DNA from: GCA-2705995 sp965661625
GTDB taxonomy: Bacteria > Bacteroidota > Bacteroidia > Flavobacteriales_G > Salibacteraceae
DNA length: 64,000 nucleotides
Reading direction: 5' to 3'
Assembly (NCBI GenBank): GCA_965661625.1
Contig: CBFIEM010000005.1
Span: forward strand, 102,760 to 166,759
Shown here: positions 62,813-64,000 of the stretch, piece after piece
How the letters are laid out: every line of letters begins with the position of its first letter
Numbering within the stretch: the first letter of the stretch is position 1
The notes under the pieces: model-generated
What the model saw: only the letters and a program-made list of their open reading frames with translations
What the model was told of the DNA's origin: nothing
Database searches by the model: none
Translations under genes and position numbers: made by a program

Positions 62813-62830
62813 AGAAGGTAAATTGCTGCG

Positions 62831-62861
62831 CGAAAATAACCATTTCCGTTGCCAATTTCAA
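62831..62861 (-). promoter_or_regulatory. Promoter of ilvE
   Basis: Minus-strand TTG (62859-62861), 20-nt spacer, TATTTTCG (62831-62838, one mismatch to TAnnTTTG), 18 nt before the ATG at 62812. Confidence 0.55.
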
Positions 62862-62888
62862 GGGAAAGGTTTGGTTTGGTGTTGATTT

Positions 62889-63650
62889 TTAAATCACTTC
62901 TAAAGCCGATCGCTTTACCCACCCCGTGTTTCCATCAGGTAGTTGAATTTCTACAAACTGTTCTTGCTGTTGCAGTATTCTAACTTTTAATCCCTCATGT
63001 ATAACAAAGAGGTCAGAACCGTTAGTGGTCGGCTCGCTTTTAACATGTACAGAAGTCTCAAAAATAATCGCAGAATCTTCGCGAAACGATTCTAGCTTTT
63101 GTGCAGTGCCTAAGGCAACTGTTAATCCCCATAACACACTCATTAACAGGGTTAAGTTCAGGCCTAAACGTTTAATTTTGCTGGACTTACCCAATAAGAA
63201 TAATCCAGTTGTTGCAAGCGCCGCAAGTAAAAAAACAAACGCTAATAGGGTCCAGGTCGAAATGGAAATCAGGGTTGAAATCCATTCTTGCAAATCAGCA
63301 AATGCAGCAGTTGGCAGTGCGTCAATTTTATCAATGGTCTGGGAATTAGCAAGCTTCAGGTTATGGAGTGCATCTTTGTGGCCTGGGTTAGCTTTTAAGG
63401 TTTTTTCGTAATACAGAATGGCCTTAATCGGTTCATTTAGTTTGAAATAGGAGTTGGCTAAATTATAGGTGAGGTCGGGGTGTGTAAATCCAGCCTCAAT
63501 TATTTCAGCATAAGAAGCTTTTGCAGCAGTGTAATCCCCTTCACTATAAGCGTTATTCGCTTTTTGAAACAGGGTTTGGTAGTGCTCTGTTCCATGAGCA
63601 TTGCTCGTGATTATACACAAAAGCAGAACGATTATCGAATAGCACTTCAT
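62889..63650 (-). CDS. batE: BatE, TPR/SH3 protein of the Bat aerotolerance operon
   Basis: 253 aa. Signal peptide (about 1-20), TPR (about 24-95, NSYFKLNEPIKAILYYEKTL), two membrane helices (about 132-155 and 163-182) and a bacterial SH3 domain (about 195-253, VHVKSEPTTNGSDLFVIHEG). Overlaps the BatD end by 4 bp (ATGA). The bat operon (batA-E) is conserved in Bacteroidota, and its loss reduces aerotolerance in Bacteroides; the molecular role is unclear. Confidence 0.85.
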   Translation of the reverse strand: MKCYSIIVLLLCIITSNAHGTEHYQTLFQKANNAYSEGDYTAAKASYAEIIEAGFTHPDLTYNLANSYFKLNEPIKAILYYEKTLKANPGHKDALHNLKLANSQTIDKIDALPTAAFADLQEWISTLISISTWTLLAFVFLLAALATTGLFLLGKSSKIKRLGLNLTLLMSVLWGLTVALGTAQKLESFREDSAIIFETSVHVKSEPTTNGSDLFVIHEGLKVRILQQQEQFVEIQLPDGNTGWVKRSALEVI

Positions 63651-64000
63651 AATAGCTGTTGTTCCAGTTTAACAATAAGTTTCGCTGACCGCTCAAATAG
63701 TGTAGCAGGCTCTACAGAGGAAGAAGGCGCAAATCGCGCTTGATAGCACGCGTTGAGTACTTCTGACAATTCTTGACAGAGCGACTCGTCAATTGTACGG
63801 TCTTTAAGCAGGCCAACCACAGCTTCTAAACTGAAGGAGTCATTAGACAGTTCAAGTCGTGTTTTCAAGTAGCGTTCAAGACCATCTGACAAGCGCTGGT
63901 AAAATGTTGATTCGTCATTTTTATTAAGCGCTTGTTCTGCTTCTTTGAGTTCTCGTTTTGCTTTTTTTAAGTCATTCCGCTTGGCTCGCACAGCAATAAT
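63647..64000 (-). CDS. batD: BatD, C-terminal part (runs off right edge)
   Basis: 118 codons open from base 64000 to the stop at 63647. The visible part is cytoplasmic and helical (KRNDLKKAKRELKEAEQALN, FYQRLSDGLERYLKTRLELS), as in BatD C-termini, with the start outside the window. Its 4-bp overlap with batE supports operon membership. Identity rests mainly on this context. Confidence 0.75.
   Translation of the reverse strand: MIAVRAKRNDLKKAKRELKEAEQALNKNDESTFYQRLSDGLERYLKTRLELSNDSFSLEAVVGLLKDRTIDESLCQELSEVLNACYQARFAPSSSVEPATLFERSAKLIVKLEQQLL

Noticed and set aside
1..64000. CRISPR arrays, IS elements, prophage or rRNA
   Set aside because: No regular direct repeats, transposase motifs, integrase or rRNA sequence were recognised.

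Overview
The window is a gene-dense chromosomal segment of a Bacteroidota bacterium, most likely a marine Flavobacteriales-type lineage. Several signs support this. Many genes are preceded by the Bacteroidota housekeeping promoter (TTG, 17-23 nt, TAnnTTTG) and few by strong Shine-Dalgarno sequences. Secreted proteins end in type-9-secretion (T9SS) sorting or gliding-associated (CHU_C) C-terminal domains. A Bat operon end, imelysin/HTTM genes, a WbqC-LepB pair, SPOR and OmpA proteins and a YhhN gene are present. I see no IS element, prophage, CRISPR array, rRNA operon or replication origin; two genes (BatD and a secreted protein) run off the window edges.

Layout. 1-1612: 5' part of a large secreted protein. 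1657-5909 (-): a MacAB-type export system (ATPase, two permeases, HlyD adaptor), divergent from a WYL regulator (6007). 7002-11908 (-): patatin-like lipase, HutG-like ureohydrolase, acyl-CoA carboxylase beta subunit. 11909-12241: noncoding, with a GNRA-capped hairpin resembling a recurrent Bacteroidota element. 12242-15322: secreted beta-propeller protein. 15332-16950 (-): WbqC-like protein and signal peptidase I, divergent from a CarH/LitR-like MerR regulator (17030). 17952-21096 (-): OmpA-family protein and a tight pair that looks like alkylglycerol monooxygenase plus lysoplasmalogenase. 21195-22842: ECF sigma factor with an overlapping membrane anti-sigma-like protein ending in PKD and CHU_C domains. 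22922-27296 (-): SPOR protein, hotdog thioesterase, large PKD/CHU_C adhesin. 27362-31364: thioesterase, then pyrR-pyrB-STAS-T9SS cargo-rnz. 31458-39148: LuxR-type regulator, flavodoxin, a TPR protein, then an iron-uptake operon (DUF4856-like lipoprotein, imelysin, HTTM, TonB receptor). 39145-46500: small and poorly characterised genes, including a Swt1-HEPN protein and a thiol-peroxidase homologue with no cysteine. 46634-49016: three tRNAs and a halogenase-like flavoprotein. 49071-60194: HD-hydrolase, thiolase, NlpC/P60, PKD/CHU_C protein, lipoprotein, ClpB. 60409-64000 (-): secreted protein, IlvE, BatE, BatD end.

The most unusual items are the cysteine-free Tpx homologue (42239-42757), the sigma/anti-sigma pair whose periplasmic end is a T9SS type-B-like domain (21195-22842), the ether-lipid-enzyme pair (19152-21096), the Swt1-HEPN protein (39145-39915), and many start codons lying only 4-6 nt behind a promoter -7 box, which suggests leaderless or nearly leaderless transcripts. 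Function calls rest on motifs read by eye; no database search was possible.
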